64,000 bases of DNA from contig CAMHUC010000009.1 in the NCBI GenBank assembly GCA_946188155.1, positions 1-64,000 on the forward strand. Reading direction: 5' to 3'. The translations under genes and the position numbers were made by a program. Source of the DNA: an uncultured bacterium (GTDB taxonomy: Bacteria > Bacteroidota > Bacteroidia > Bacteroidales > Bacteroidaceae). Below, in pieces: positions 47,930 to 56,798 of the stretch (positions are counted from its first letter, which is position 1; each line of letters begins with the position of its first letter). The notes beneath the pieces were generated by a model that had not been told where the DNA came from, did no database searches, and saw nothing but the letters and a program-made list of their open reading frames with translations.

Positions 47930-49921
47930 TTATTTTACCACTTTCTTTCCGTTGATGATGTAGACGCCCTTCTGCGTCTGGCTGACGCGACGGCCCTGCA
48001 GGTCGTAGCTTGGAGCCTGGCTCTCGTCGGTGCCGATGCGCTCAATGCCCGTGGCGTCATCGCCCAGTCCGGCGATGGTGATGCGGGCCAGTGAGCCGCC
48101 GGCCACAGCGAGATAGGCCTTGCCGCCCTTCAGCGTCTCGCCGGTGTACTTGTAGAAACCGAACTCAGTGCTGTTAGCCAGTGTGTACACGGTGCCCTCG
48201 ATGCTGCTCGTGGGGATGTCCACCTGCGTGCCCTGCAGCGAGTTGGTGGAGTAGTCGCCCGTTCCCTCACTGCTGGCTGTCACGAGCATCGGGTCCTTCA
48301 CCGTCGACTTCATCAGCACGGCCTGGCCGCAGGGGATAATCTTGTCAGCAATCTCGTTCAGCGTGAGTTCCTTCCCGTCGCTGCTCAGCGTCGCGGTATA
48401 GACGGTGGTGTTCTCGTCAGCCTTCACGTTGCGGGTGTCGGTATAGAAGCTCGACCAGTACTGCACGCTCGTGCCAATTGTCACGGTTGAGAATGTAGTA
48501 CGCTTGCCCGTGAAGTAGCCGCCAGAGTTCGGATGAGCGTATGCGGAAGTAATATTCTCAGCCGAATAGGTCGTACCGTGTCCGCCCTTAATGCTTTCGC
48601 AACCTTCGAACATATTCTCATGCCCCTCTGCCCATGTGTCATTGCAATAAATGGTCTCGAGGTTGCTACAACCCTGGAACATCATACCCAAGCCAGTATA
48701 CTCAATCCACTTTTCGGAAGGTTTGACATTGCCTGTATCGAAGTTGCTCACATCGAGACTCGTTAGGCTACTACATCCAGAAAACATCTCATCAAGGTGT
48801 TCGACATTGCTGGTATTGAAGTTGCTCACATCAAGACTTGTAAGTCCACTACATCCATAAAAAAGTGCTGACATAACTTTGGCACTGCCGGTGTCGAAGT
48901 TGCTGATGTCAAGACTGGTCAGCTTGCTACATTCCATGAACATACTACCAAAGTTTTCGACATTGCTGGTATCAAAATGACTGACGTCAAGACTGGTGAG
49001 ATTGCTACATCCACCAAACATTCCTCCCATATGTGTGGCATTGCAAGTATTGAAGTTACTGACGTCAAGACTTGTTAAGCCTGTGCATTCGTTAAACATG
49101 AAAGTCATGTTAGCGACGTTGCCGGTATTGAATTTACTGACATCAAGACTTGTCAAACTACTGCACCCGTCGAACATGTCACCCATATTTGTGACGTTGC
49201 CGGTATTGAATTTACTGACATCAAGACTTGTCAAGCTGCTGCATCCATAGAACATATAGCTCATGTCTGTAACGTTGCCGGTATTGAAGTTGCTGACATC
49301 AAGACTGGTTAGATTGGTACATTCCGCAAACATCAAGCTCATACCTGTAGCGTTGCCAGTATTGAATTTACTGACATCAAGACTTGTTAAAGTACTACAT
49401 CCCCAAAACATAGCACTCATATCTGTGACATTGCCTGTATTGAATTTACTAACATCAAGACCTGTCAAACTGCTGCATCCGTAGAACATGTACTCCATGT
49501 CGGTAACGTTGCTGGTATTAAAATGGCTGACATCGAGACTTGTCAAGCTGCTGCATCCGAAGAACATCCATTTCATATTTGTGACTTCGGATGTGTTAAG
49601 ATTTTCAATTCCGACAATTTCAGTCAAATTCGAACAATCACAAAACATAAAACTCAAATCTGTTGGATTATATGCATGGCAAGAAGCACTAATTATTGCT
49701 TTCTTTACACTTTTTACTTCTTCACCTGATCCAGCTTGCCAGCCAAGTACAAAGTGGTCGACACCTTCGATAAGATTATCAGGAAGTTGACCATATTCAA
49801 AGGTAACCGTACCTGCTGTGGGGTTAATGTAGGAATAAGGCCCTACATAAGGCTCTGAATCTTGTGCCCATCCGCTGAGCGGGATAAGCATCACACACAT
49901 CATAAGTAATAGTTTCTTCAT
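47930..49921 (-). CDS. BspA-like surface protein with DUF285 repeats
   Basis: Many approximately 23-24-residue repeats SLTSLDVSKFNTGNVTDMSYMFYGCS; signal peptide; C-terminal YDLQGRRVSQTQKGVYIINGKKVVK. Confidence 0.95.
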   Translation of the reverse strand: MKKLLLMMCVMLIPLSGWAQDSEPYVGPYSYINPTAGTVTFEYGQLPDNLIEGVDHFVLGWQAGSGEEVKSVKKAIISASCHAYNPTDLSFMFCDCSNLTEIVGIENLNTSEVTNMKWMFFGCSSLTSLDVSHFNTSNVTDMEYMFYGCSSLTGLDVSKFNTGNVTDMSAMFWGCSTLTSLDVSKFNTGNATGMSLMFAECTNLTSLDVSNFNTGNVTDMSYMFYGCSSLTSLDVSKFNTGNVTNMGDMFDGCSSLTSLDVSKFNTGNVANMTFMFNECTGLTSLDVSNFNTCNATHMGGMFGGCSNLTSLDVSHFDTSNVENFGSMFMECSKLTSLDISNFDTGSAKVMSALFYGCSGLTSLDVSNFNTSNVEHLDEMFSGCSSLTSLDVSNFDTGNVKPSEKWIEYTGLGMMFQGCSNLETIYCNDTWAEGHENMFEGCESIKGGHGTTYSAENITSAYAHPNSGGYFTGKRTTFSTVTIGTSVQYWSSFYTDTRNVKADENTTVYTATLSSDGKELTLNEIADKIIPCGQAVLMKSTVKDPMLVTASSEGTGDYSTNSLQGTQVDIPTSSIEGTVYTLANSTEFGFYKYTGETLKGGKAYLAVAGGSLARITIAGLGDDATGIERIGTDESQAPSYDLQGRRVSQTQKGVYIINGKKVVK

Positions 49922-50030
49922 AATGAAATAATTTAAATTAATACTAAAAGAACAACGTCAACAGCGGAGCCGACTATGCGGCTGCGACGCACAGAGGTAC
50001 GGGCACAAAGAATGGCGTGGCCACTCTTAT

Positions 50031-50215
50031 GCACTTTACCTTAGGGGCAGGTCTGGAAAACTTTGGAACCCCCACTATGATATAAGAATGCTCCACGCCA
50101 GAGGCGTGTGCATAGCCAATGCTCATAGTGGGAAAAGACTAGTATCCAGCCCTTCCTTTGCTTCTTAATTCGAACTATTCCAAATGAAGTTTTCCAGACC
50201 TTTTCGGTAAAGTGC
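50031..50215. mobile_element. 185-bp MITE-like element with nested inverted repeats
   Basis: gcactttacc (50031-50040) / ggtaaagtgc (50206-50215); aggtctggaaaactt (50049-50063) / aagttttccagacct (50187-50201); inner ccccactatga / tcatagtggg. Confidence 0.6.
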
Positions 50216-50442
50216 GAAATAAAAGCTAATGCATCTGCGGCTCGGAATTTCTCCTCCGAAACCGCTGCAAAGTTAGCACTTTTTTCCGATACGGCAAACA
50301 AATTGCCCACATTTTTTTATAGCCGCCCCATTTTTCCCTTCTCTGCGGCCGAAATCCTGTCAAATCCATGACGATTTAGCAACCATCATTAGAGAATCAC
50401 CCACTCGAATCGACATAGACCCATTACTTTTTGCAAAATTTA

Positions 50443-50474
50443 TTTGGAAGTTACAGATAAAGTTCGTATCTTTG
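50443..50474 (+). promoter_or_regulatory. Promoter of MNT/HEPN operon (TTTG-N20-TATCTTTG)
   Basis: TTTG 50443-50446, 20-nt spacer, TATCTTTG 50467-50474. Confidence 0.65.
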
Positions 50475-50500
50475 CCCTGAATTCAATAAAACTTAGCGAA

Positions 50501-50800
50501 ATGACAGACAGAGAGACAATAATCCGGCAGACAGCCGAATATTTCAAAACCCAACCCGTGTTGAAAGCCTGGCTCTTTGGCTCCTATTCACGTGGCGAGC
50601 AGCGAAGAGAGTCTGACGTAGATATTCTCGTCATGCTTGACCCTGAGCAGGCCGTCGGGATGAAGTTTTTCGGAATGTATGAGGATCTGAAGGAATTGCT
50701 GGGATGCCGTGTCGATTTGGTGACCGATCGTTCTTTGGCCCCATACGCCCGTGAGAGTGTCGACCGTGATAAGATTTTAATCTATGAGAGAGCCGCTTAG
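50501..50800 (+). CDS. MntA-type nucleotidyltransferase antitoxin
   Basis: LFGSYSRGEQRRESDVDILVML (GSxxRG...SDxD). Confidence 0.88.
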   Translation: MTDRETIIRQTAEYFKTQPVLKAWLFGSYSRGEQRRESDVDILVMLDPEQAVGMKFFGMYEDLKELLGCRVDLVTDRSLAPYARESVDRDKILIYERAA

Positions 50801-51137
50801 AGACAAAGAACGGTTAGAGCATATCCTGGCGGCAATAGACCGTGTGCTACGCTATACATCGGGCAAGACATACGATGACCTTGTTGCCGATGACATGATG
50901 TACTATGCTGTCGTGAAAAATATTGAAATCATAGGCGAAGCTGCCAATCTTCTTTCACCAGAGTTTATTTCACAACACCCACAGACGCCTTGGAAGCAAG
51001 TAAAAGGTATGCGCAACTATATTGTGCATGAATATTTCCAAGTTGACGACGTAGTGGTATGGGGAGTAGTCAAAGAAGATATTCCCATTCTCCGCAGGCA
51101 ATTGTTAGAGTTCATCGATGAGGTGACACAAAGTTAA
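50784..51137 (+). CDS. HepT-like HEPN ribonuclease toxin (DUF86)
   Basis: MRNYIVHEYFQVD (RxxxxH) and NIEIIGEAANLLSPEF; overlaps the MNT gene. Confidence 0.9.
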   Translation: MREPLRDKERLEHILAAIDRVLRYTSGKTYDDLVADDMMYYAVVKNIEIIGEAANLLSPEFISQHPQTPWKQVKGMRNYIVHEYFQVDDVVVWGVVKEDIPILRRQLLEFIDEVTQS

Positions 51138-51294
51138 CTGGGGCATATAATAGTTGGAGGTAGCCCCGCTACTGCGAGTTCCACGGCGTGGACTCGCCGG
51201 GACGTCTGGCCGCAGCGACGGTCCAGCCGCTGGACGCATCAAAAGGATGAACGGCGATGCCGGGTGAGCAACCGCCTGGAAGTTTTTTTTGCAG

Positions 51295-51460
51295 TTTTTG
51301 ATGCCACTGTTGCCACTAAGTCCCCTTACTCACTGACTATCAGGCAGTTGCGAAGTGGCAAGAGACCCCATTCTCTTGCCACTCTTGCCACTGCCGTTGC
51401 AAGCCGTAAATACCTGACAATCAACAGATTAGCCCTTAGTGGCAACAGTGGCATCAAAAA
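51295..51460. repeat. Inverted-repeat element with perfect 26-bp ends
   Basis: tttttgatgccactgttgccactaag (51295-51320) / cttagtggcaacagtggcatcaaaaa (51435-51460); inner gtggcaagag/ctcttgccac hairpin. Confidence 0.8.
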
Positions 51461-51624
51461 ATAAACAAAAAGTACTGACGGATAGCCTCCGGCAGGCGAC
51501 GATGAGGCCGGAGGTGCGACGGAGTGACGAGCCCTAATTTCGTGTTTTCGTGCAAAAAAGGGGTGAAGGTAGCGTAAAGCTCAAAATTTATTCGTACCTT
51601 TGCAGAAAAATTAGAGACGGAAGA

Positions 51625-53166
51625 ATGAAACTGTACAGCGACGACGAATTGGCCGAGCTACTCGACCAAGAGATATTCCACCAGATTACGGAGGCTGCCG
51701 AGAGGGTCGGCGTGGAGTGCTACGTGGTGGGAGGCTACGTGAGGGACATCTTCCTGGAGCGCCCTTCGAACGACATCGACGTGGTGGTGGTGGGCAGCGG
51801 TATCAGCGTGGCCGAGGAGCTGAAGCGCATGGTGGGCCGACGGGCTCACCTGAGCGTGTTCCGCAACTTCGGCACGGCACAGGTGAAGTTCCGCCAGAAG
51901 GGCGTGGAGTATGAGGTGGAGTTTGTAGGGGCCCGTAAGGAGAGCTACAGCCACGACTCGCGCAAGCCGGTGGTGGAGGACGGCACGCTGGAGGATGACC
52001 AGAACCGTCGCGACTTCACCATCAACGCGATGGCCATCTGTCTGAACCGCGACCGCTTCGGCGAGCTGGTGGACCCCTTCAACGGGCTGGCCGACCTGGA
52101 GGACGGCATCATCGCCACGCCCCTCGACCCGGAGGTGACGTTCAGCGACGATCCGCTGCGCATGATGCGCTGCATACGCTTCGCCACGCAGCTGAACTTC
52201 CAGATAGAGGACGAGACCTTCGAGGCCCTCGAGCGGATGGCCGACCGCATCAAGATTGTCAGCGGCGAGCGCATCAAGGACGAGCTGAACAAGATCATCA
52301 TGGCCCCGCACCCCAGCATCGGCTTCGAGCTGCTGCAGCGGTCGGGGCTGCTGCAGATTATCCTGCCCGAGCTGTCGGCCCTCGACATCGTGGAGCAGAA
52401 GAACGGACGGGCGCACAAGAACAACTTCTACCACACGCTGGAGGTGCTGGAGAACGTATGTAAAATGAGTAATGAGCAATTAGGAATGAAAAATTATGAT
52501 TACTCTCAGGGCGGGAAAGACTCTGACTCTGCCAGCAAAGGTAATCATAATTACTCATTACCCATTACTCATTCCTCATTATACCTCCGCTGGGCAGCGC
52601 TGCTGCACGACGTGGGCAAGACCCGCTCAAAGCGTTGGGACCCGGCTGTGGGCTGGACGTTCCACAACCACAATATGATTGGGGCGAAGATGGTGCCCCA
52701 GATATTCCGCCGCCTGTCGCTGCCGATGGACATGAAGATGAAGTATGTGCAGAAGCTGGTAGACCTGCACATGCGGCCCATCGCCATTGCCGACGACATC
52801 GTGACCGACTCGGCCGTCAGGCGGCTGGTGAACGATGCCGGCGACGACATCGACGACCTGATGACGCTCTGCGAGGCCGACATCACGTCGAAGAACGAGG
52901 TGAGGAAGAAAATCTTCCTGGAGAACTTCCGCATGGTGCGCGAGAAGATTGCCGACCTGAAGGAGAAGGACTACAAGCGGCTGCTGCAGCCCGTGATCGA
53001 CGGCAACGAGATCATGGAGCTGTTCCACCTGAAGCCCAGCCGCGAGGTGGGCGTGCTGAAGCAGTACCTGAAGGATGCCGTGCTCGACAACCGCGTGGAG
53101 AACGAGCGCGAGCCGCTCATGGCGCTGCTGATGGAAAAGGCGAGGGAGATGAAACTGACAGAATAA
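51625..53166 (+). CDS. CCA-adding enzyme/poly(A) polymerase family nucleotidyltransferase with HD domain; internal insertion
   Basis: YVVGGYVRDIFLERPSNDIDVVVVG; RRDFTINAMAICL; LRWAALLHDVGKTRSKRWD. Confidence 0.9.
   Translation: MKLYSDDELAELLDQEIFHQITEAAERVGVECYVVGGYVRDIFLERPSNDIDVVVVGSGISVAEELKRMVGRRAHLSVFRNFGTAQVKFRQKGVEYEVEFVGARKESYSHDSRKPVVEDGTLEDDQNRRDFTINAMAICLNRDRFGELVDPFNGLADLEDGIIATPLDPEVTFSDDPLRMMRCIRFATQLNFQIEDETFEALERMADRIKIVSGERIKDELNKIIMAPHPSIGFELLQRSGLLQIILPELSALDIVEQKNGRAHKNNFYHTLEVLENVCKMSNEQLGMKNYDYSQGGKDSDSASKGNHNYSLPITHSSLYLRWAALLHDVGKTRSKRWDPAVGWTFHNHNMIGAKMVPQIFRRLSLPMDMKMKYVQKLVDLHMRPIAIADDIVTDSAVRRLVNDAGDDIDDLMTLCEADITSKNEVRKKIFLENFRMVREKIADLKEKDYKRLLQPVIDGNEIMELFHLKPSREVGVLKQYLKDAVLDNRVENEREPLMALLMEKAREMKLTE
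52463..52582. repeat. In-frame inverted word-array insertion within the nucleotidyltransferase
   Basis: Left arm aatgagtaatgagcaattagg...aattatgattac, right arm gtaatcataattactcattacccattactcattcctcatta; encodes MSNEQLGMKNYDYSQGGKDSDSASKGNHNYSLPITHSSL. Confidence 0.8.
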
Positions 53167-53340
53167 TTCATGAGAAATTCGTGGTCAATTAATGGCAATT
53201 CGTGTTAAAAATAAAGGAAACAGAAAGAATAATTCATGAGAAATTCGTGGTCAATTAATGGCAATTCGTGTTAAAAATAAAGGAAACAGAAAGAATAATT
53301 CATGAGAAATTCGTGGTCAATTAATGGCAATTCGTGTTTA
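53165..53340. repeat. 66-bp tandem repeat, about 2.7 copies
   Basis: aattcatgagaaattcgtggtcaattaatggcaattcgtgtt... starts at 53165, 53231 and 53297 (period 66). Confidence 0.95.
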
Positions 53341-53442
53341 AAAATAGAATAAAGATTAGTGCTTAAGAAATAGGAAATATTTATGTTTAACATATAATTA
53401 TCACGAATTGAACACGAATTTTTCATATAATTTTTTAGGTGT

Positions 53443-55707
53443 ATGAAGAGATTACTGCTTGCGATATTAGTCTGCGTGGGGATGAATATGTACGGGAACC
53501 CGGTGGATGAGCTGTTGGAGAGAATTGATGCCGGTGCATCGAAGAAATTCGAGACGGAGCTGTGGAAGTCGGAGCGTGACTTCTTCGAGCTCGACCAGAA
53601 AGGGCAGAAAGTGGTGGTGCGCGGCAATACGTGGGTGAACATCGCGTCGGGGGTGAACTGGTATCTGAAGTACTATGCCGGCATCCACCTGACGTGGAAC
53701 CAGATGCACGCCAAGCTGCCCGCCGTGCTACCCCCCGTGACGAAGAAGGAACGCCACGAGACCGACCTCACGCTGCGCTACGCCTTCAACTACTGCACTT
53801 TCTCCTACTCGATGGCCTTCTGGGACTGGCAGCGCTGGGAGCAGGAGATAGACTGGCTGGCGCTGCACGGCGTGAACCTGCCGCTGGCCATCGTCGGCGA
53901 GGAGTGCGTCTGGCGCAATATGCTCTTGAAGCTCGGCTACACGGAAGAGGAGGTGGGCAAGTTCATAGCCGGCCCGGCATTCCTGGCCTGGTGGGAGATG
54001 AACAACCTGGAAGGCTGGGGCGGCCCGCTACCCCGCTCATGGTATCAGCGGCAGGAGAAGCTGCAGAAGCAGATACTGGCCCGCATGAAGCGGCTCGGCA
54101 TGCACCCCGTGCTGCCAGGCTACAGCGGCATGGTGCCCCACGACGCCAAAGAACGACTGAGCCTGAACGTGGCCGACGCAGGCCTGTGGAACGGATTCCA
54201 GCGCCCTGCCAACCTGCTGCCCACCGACCCGCGCTTCGCAGAGATAGCAAAGTTGTACTTCGACGAACTCACACGCCTCTATGGTCGTGCCGACTATTAC
54301 TCGATGGACCCCTTCCACGAGAGCAGCGATGATGCCTCTATCGACTATGCCAAGGCTGGTGAGGCGATGATGCAGGCCATGAAGCGAGTGAATCCCACGG
54401 CCGTCTGGGTGATACAGGGGTGGACGGAGAACCCGCGCCCCGCGATGGTCGACGGCATGAAGCAGGGCGACCTGCTGGTGCTCGACCTCTTCTCGGAGTG
54501 CCGCCCCATGTTCGGTGCGCCCAGCATCTGGAAGCGTGACGAGGGCTACAAGCAGCACTACTGGCTCTTCTGTATGCTGGAGAACTTCGGTGCCAACGTC
54601 GGCCTGCACGGTCGTATGGACCAGTTGCTCGACAACTTCTACTTAATGAGTAATGAGCAATTAGTAATGAGTAATTACTCACTTAAAAAGGGTATCGGCT
54701 TCACGATGGAGGGCTCGGAGAACAACCCCGTGATGTTCGAACTGATGAGCGAACTGCCCTGGCGACCGAAGAAGTTCAAGCGCGAGGACTGGATCAAAGG
54801 CTACGTGAAAGCCCGCTATGGCAAGGCGGAGCCATTGACGCTGACGGCCTGGCGGCTGCTGTCGGAGAGCATCTACAACTGTCCGGCAGGCAACAACCAG
54901 CAGGGTCCTCACGAGAGCATCTTCTGCGGGCGACCCACATCGAACAATTTCCAGGCATCGTCGTGGTCGAAGATGAAGAACTACTACGACATCGGCACCG
55001 TCAGGGAGGCGGCACGCCTGATGAACGAGGCCGCAGCGCACTATCGGGGCAACAACAACTTTGAGTACGATCTGGTGGACATCACCCGTCAGGCACTGGC
55101 CGACTACGCCCGTCTGCAATACCAGCGCGTCATCGGCGACTACAAGGCTTTCGACGGCAAGCTCTTCAACCTGGATGCCGCCCGCTTCCTCAACCTGCTC
55201 GTGATGCAGGACTCGCTGCTGGGCACGCGACGGGAGTTCCGCCTGGGCCACTGGACACAGGCTGCACGCAACTGCGGCACGACGCCCGAGGAACAGCGGC
55301 TCTACGAGTGGAATGCCCGTGTGCAGATCACCACCTGGGGCAACCGCTACTGCGCCGACACCGGCGGGCTGCGCGACTATGCCCACAAGGAGTGGCAAGG
55401 GCTGCTCCGCGACTTCTACCACAAGCGCTGGAGTGCCTATTTCGAGGCCCTGGCCCGGCAGATGTCAAGACAGATGCAGCCCGACATGACGCTGCTCGGT
55501 GGAGGCCCGAATGCCAACAAGACCTCGGCGGAGCTCTTCCAGATGGCCCTGCCCCAGGAGGTGACGCTCGACTGGTATGCCATCGAGGAACCCTGGACGC
55601 TTGAACAGAATGCCTATTCGCCGGAGCCCGTTGGCGACCCGGTGGATATGGCGCGCAAGGCGATGACAATGATTCTGAAAGGACTACACGACGACAGCGC
55701 ATGGTAA
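53443..55707 (+). CDS. Alpha-N-acetylglucosaminidase (NAGLU, GH89-type)
   Basis: WDWQRWEQEIDWLALHGVNLPLAI; GWGGPLPRSW; FHESSD; ENFGANVGLHGRMD; GIGFTMEGSENNPVMFELMSELPWR. Confidence 0.93.
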   Translation: MKRLLLAILVCVGMNMYGNPVDELLERIDAGASKKFETELWKSERDFFELDQKGQKVVVRGNTWVNIASGVNWYLKYYAGIHLTWNQMHAKLPAVLPPVTKKERHETDLTLRYAFNYCTFSYSMAFWDWQRWEQEIDWLALHGVNLPLAIVGEECVWRNMLLKLGYTEEEVGKFIAGPAFLAWWEMNNLEGWGGPLPRSWYQRQEKLQKQILARMKRLGMHPVLPGYSGMVPHDAKERLSLNVADAGLWNGFQRPANLLPTDPRFAEIAKLYFDELTRLYGRADYYSMDPFHESSDDASIDYAKAGEAMMQAMKRVNPTAVWVIQGWTENPRPAMVDGMKQGDLLVLDLFSECRPMFGAPSIWKRDEGYKQHYWLFCMLENFGANVGLHGRMDQLLDNFYLMSNEQLVMSNYSLKKGIGFTMEGSENNPVMFELMSELPWRPKKFKREDWIKGYVKARYGKAEPLTLTAWRLLSESIYNCPAGNNQQGPHESIFCGRPTSNNFQASSWSKMKNYYDIGTVREAARLMNEAAAHYRGNNNFEYDLVDITRQALADYARLQYQRVIGDYKAFDGKLFNLDAARFLNLLVMQDSLLGTRREFRLGHWTQAARNCGTTPEEQRLYEWNARVQITTWGNRYCADTGGLRDYAHKEWQGLLRDFYHKRWSAYFEALARQMSRQMQPDMTLLGGGPNANKTSAELFQMALPQEVTLDWYAIEEPWTLEQNAYSPEPVGDPVDMARKAMTMILKGLHDDSAW
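54642..54687. repeat. In-frame word-array insertion in the NAGLU gene
   Basis: ttaatgagtaatgagcaattagtaatgagtaattactcacttaaa encodes LMSNEQLVMSNYSLK. Confidence 0.75.
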
Positions 55708-56792
55708 ACAGCAAACGACTACAGTCACTCGACATCCTGCGCGGCATCACCGTGGCAGGCATGATACTGGTGAACAACGGCTGGGGCGAGTCGTTTGAGA
55801 TGCTGCGCCACTCGCGGTGGAACGGCATGACGCCGTGCGACCTGGTGTTCCCCTTCTTCCTCTTCATCATGGGCATCTCGTGCTACCTGTCGCTGGTGAA
55901 GTCGGAGTTCAAGCCCACCGTGACCGTCTTGAGGCGCATCCTGAAGCGTGCGGTGCTGCTCTTTGTGATAGGCCTGCTGATACACTGGCTCGACGGGGCC
56001 CTTGGCGGCGACTACGGGCTGAGTCACCTGAGGATCATGGCCGTGCTGCAGCGCATCGCACTCTGCTATCTGGCTGTGTCGCTCTTCGCCGTCTACTGCA
56101 ACCATCGCTACACGCTGCCCGTGGCCACAGGCCTGCTCGTGGTCTACACCGCTATCCTGCTGCTCGGCAACGGCTATGCCGAGGATGCCGCAACCAACGT
56201 GCTGGCACAGTTCGACCTCAGCGTGCTGGGCTACGACCACATCTACCATAAGAGTCCTGTAGACCCCGAGGGTCTGCTGGGCACCATCCCCAGCATCGCC
56301 CACGTGCTATTAGGCTTCTACTGCGGGCAGCTGATCAGGCAGCGCGAGACGCTGGAGCAGAAGGTAATCGCCGTATTCGCACTGGGCACGGTGCTCGTCG
56401 TCGCGGGCTATCTGCTATCCTTCGGCCTGCCGCTGAACAAGCGCATCTGGAGTCCCAGCTACGTACTGATGACCTGCGGACTGGCCTCGCTGCTGCAGGC
56501 GCTGCTAATAAGTGAAGAGTTAAGAGTGAAGCGCTCGAGCGCTTCACTCTTAACTCTTAACTCTTCATTTTTTAAGGTTTTCGGCATGAACGCCTTGGCG
56601 CTCTACGTGTCGAGCGAGCTGCTGGCCATCCTGTTGGGGCACTTCGGCGTGTCGGAATGGGTCTATAACGGCATCCACGCCCTGATACCAGCTGCCAAGT
56701 GGGCCTCGCTGGCCTACGCCCTCTACTTCGTCGGACTCAACTATGCGCTGGGCTACGTGCTGTATCGCAAGAAAATATTCATCAAACTATAA
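55701..56792 (+). CDS. NagX-like/DUF5009 membrane acyltransferase (heparan-alpha-glucosaminide N-acetyltransferase-like)
   Basis: QSLDILRGITVAGMILVNNGW...PCDLVFPFFLFIMGISCYLSL; multi-TM. Confidence 0.88.
   Translation: MVNSKRLQSLDILRGITVAGMILVNNGWGESFEMLRHSRWNGMTPCDLVFPFFLFIMGISCYLSLVKSEFKPTVTVLRRILKRAVLLFVIGLLIHWLDGALGGDYGLSHLRIMAVLQRIALCYLAVSLFAVYCNHRYTLPVATGLLVVYTAILLLGNGYAEDAATNVLAQFDLSVLGYDHIYHKSPVDPEGLLGTIPSIAHVLLGFYCGQLIRQRETLEQKVIAVFALGTVLVVAGYLLSFGLPLNKRIWSPSYVLMTCGLASLLQALLISEELRVKRSSASLLTLNSSFFKVFGMNALALYVSSELLAILLGHFGVSEWVYNGIHALIPAAKWASLAYALYFVGLNYALGYVLYRKKIFIKL
56515..56558. repeat. Perfect 44-bp palindrome inside the NagX-like gene
   Basis: aagagttaagagtgaagcgctc|gagcgcttcactcttaactctt. 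Confidence 0.95.
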
Positions 56793-56798
56793 AACAAA

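Noticed and set aside
48533-49790. Series of + strand ORFs with VLKLLTSRLVRLLHP repeats
   Set aside because: Antisense of the DUF285 repeats of the BspA-like gene
50041-50310. 89-aa minus ORF
   Set aside because: Lies in the 185-bp inverted-repeat element and shows no family features
53165-53340. CRISPR-like array
   Set aside because: Units are directly adjacent 66-bp tandem copies with no unique spacers and no cas genes
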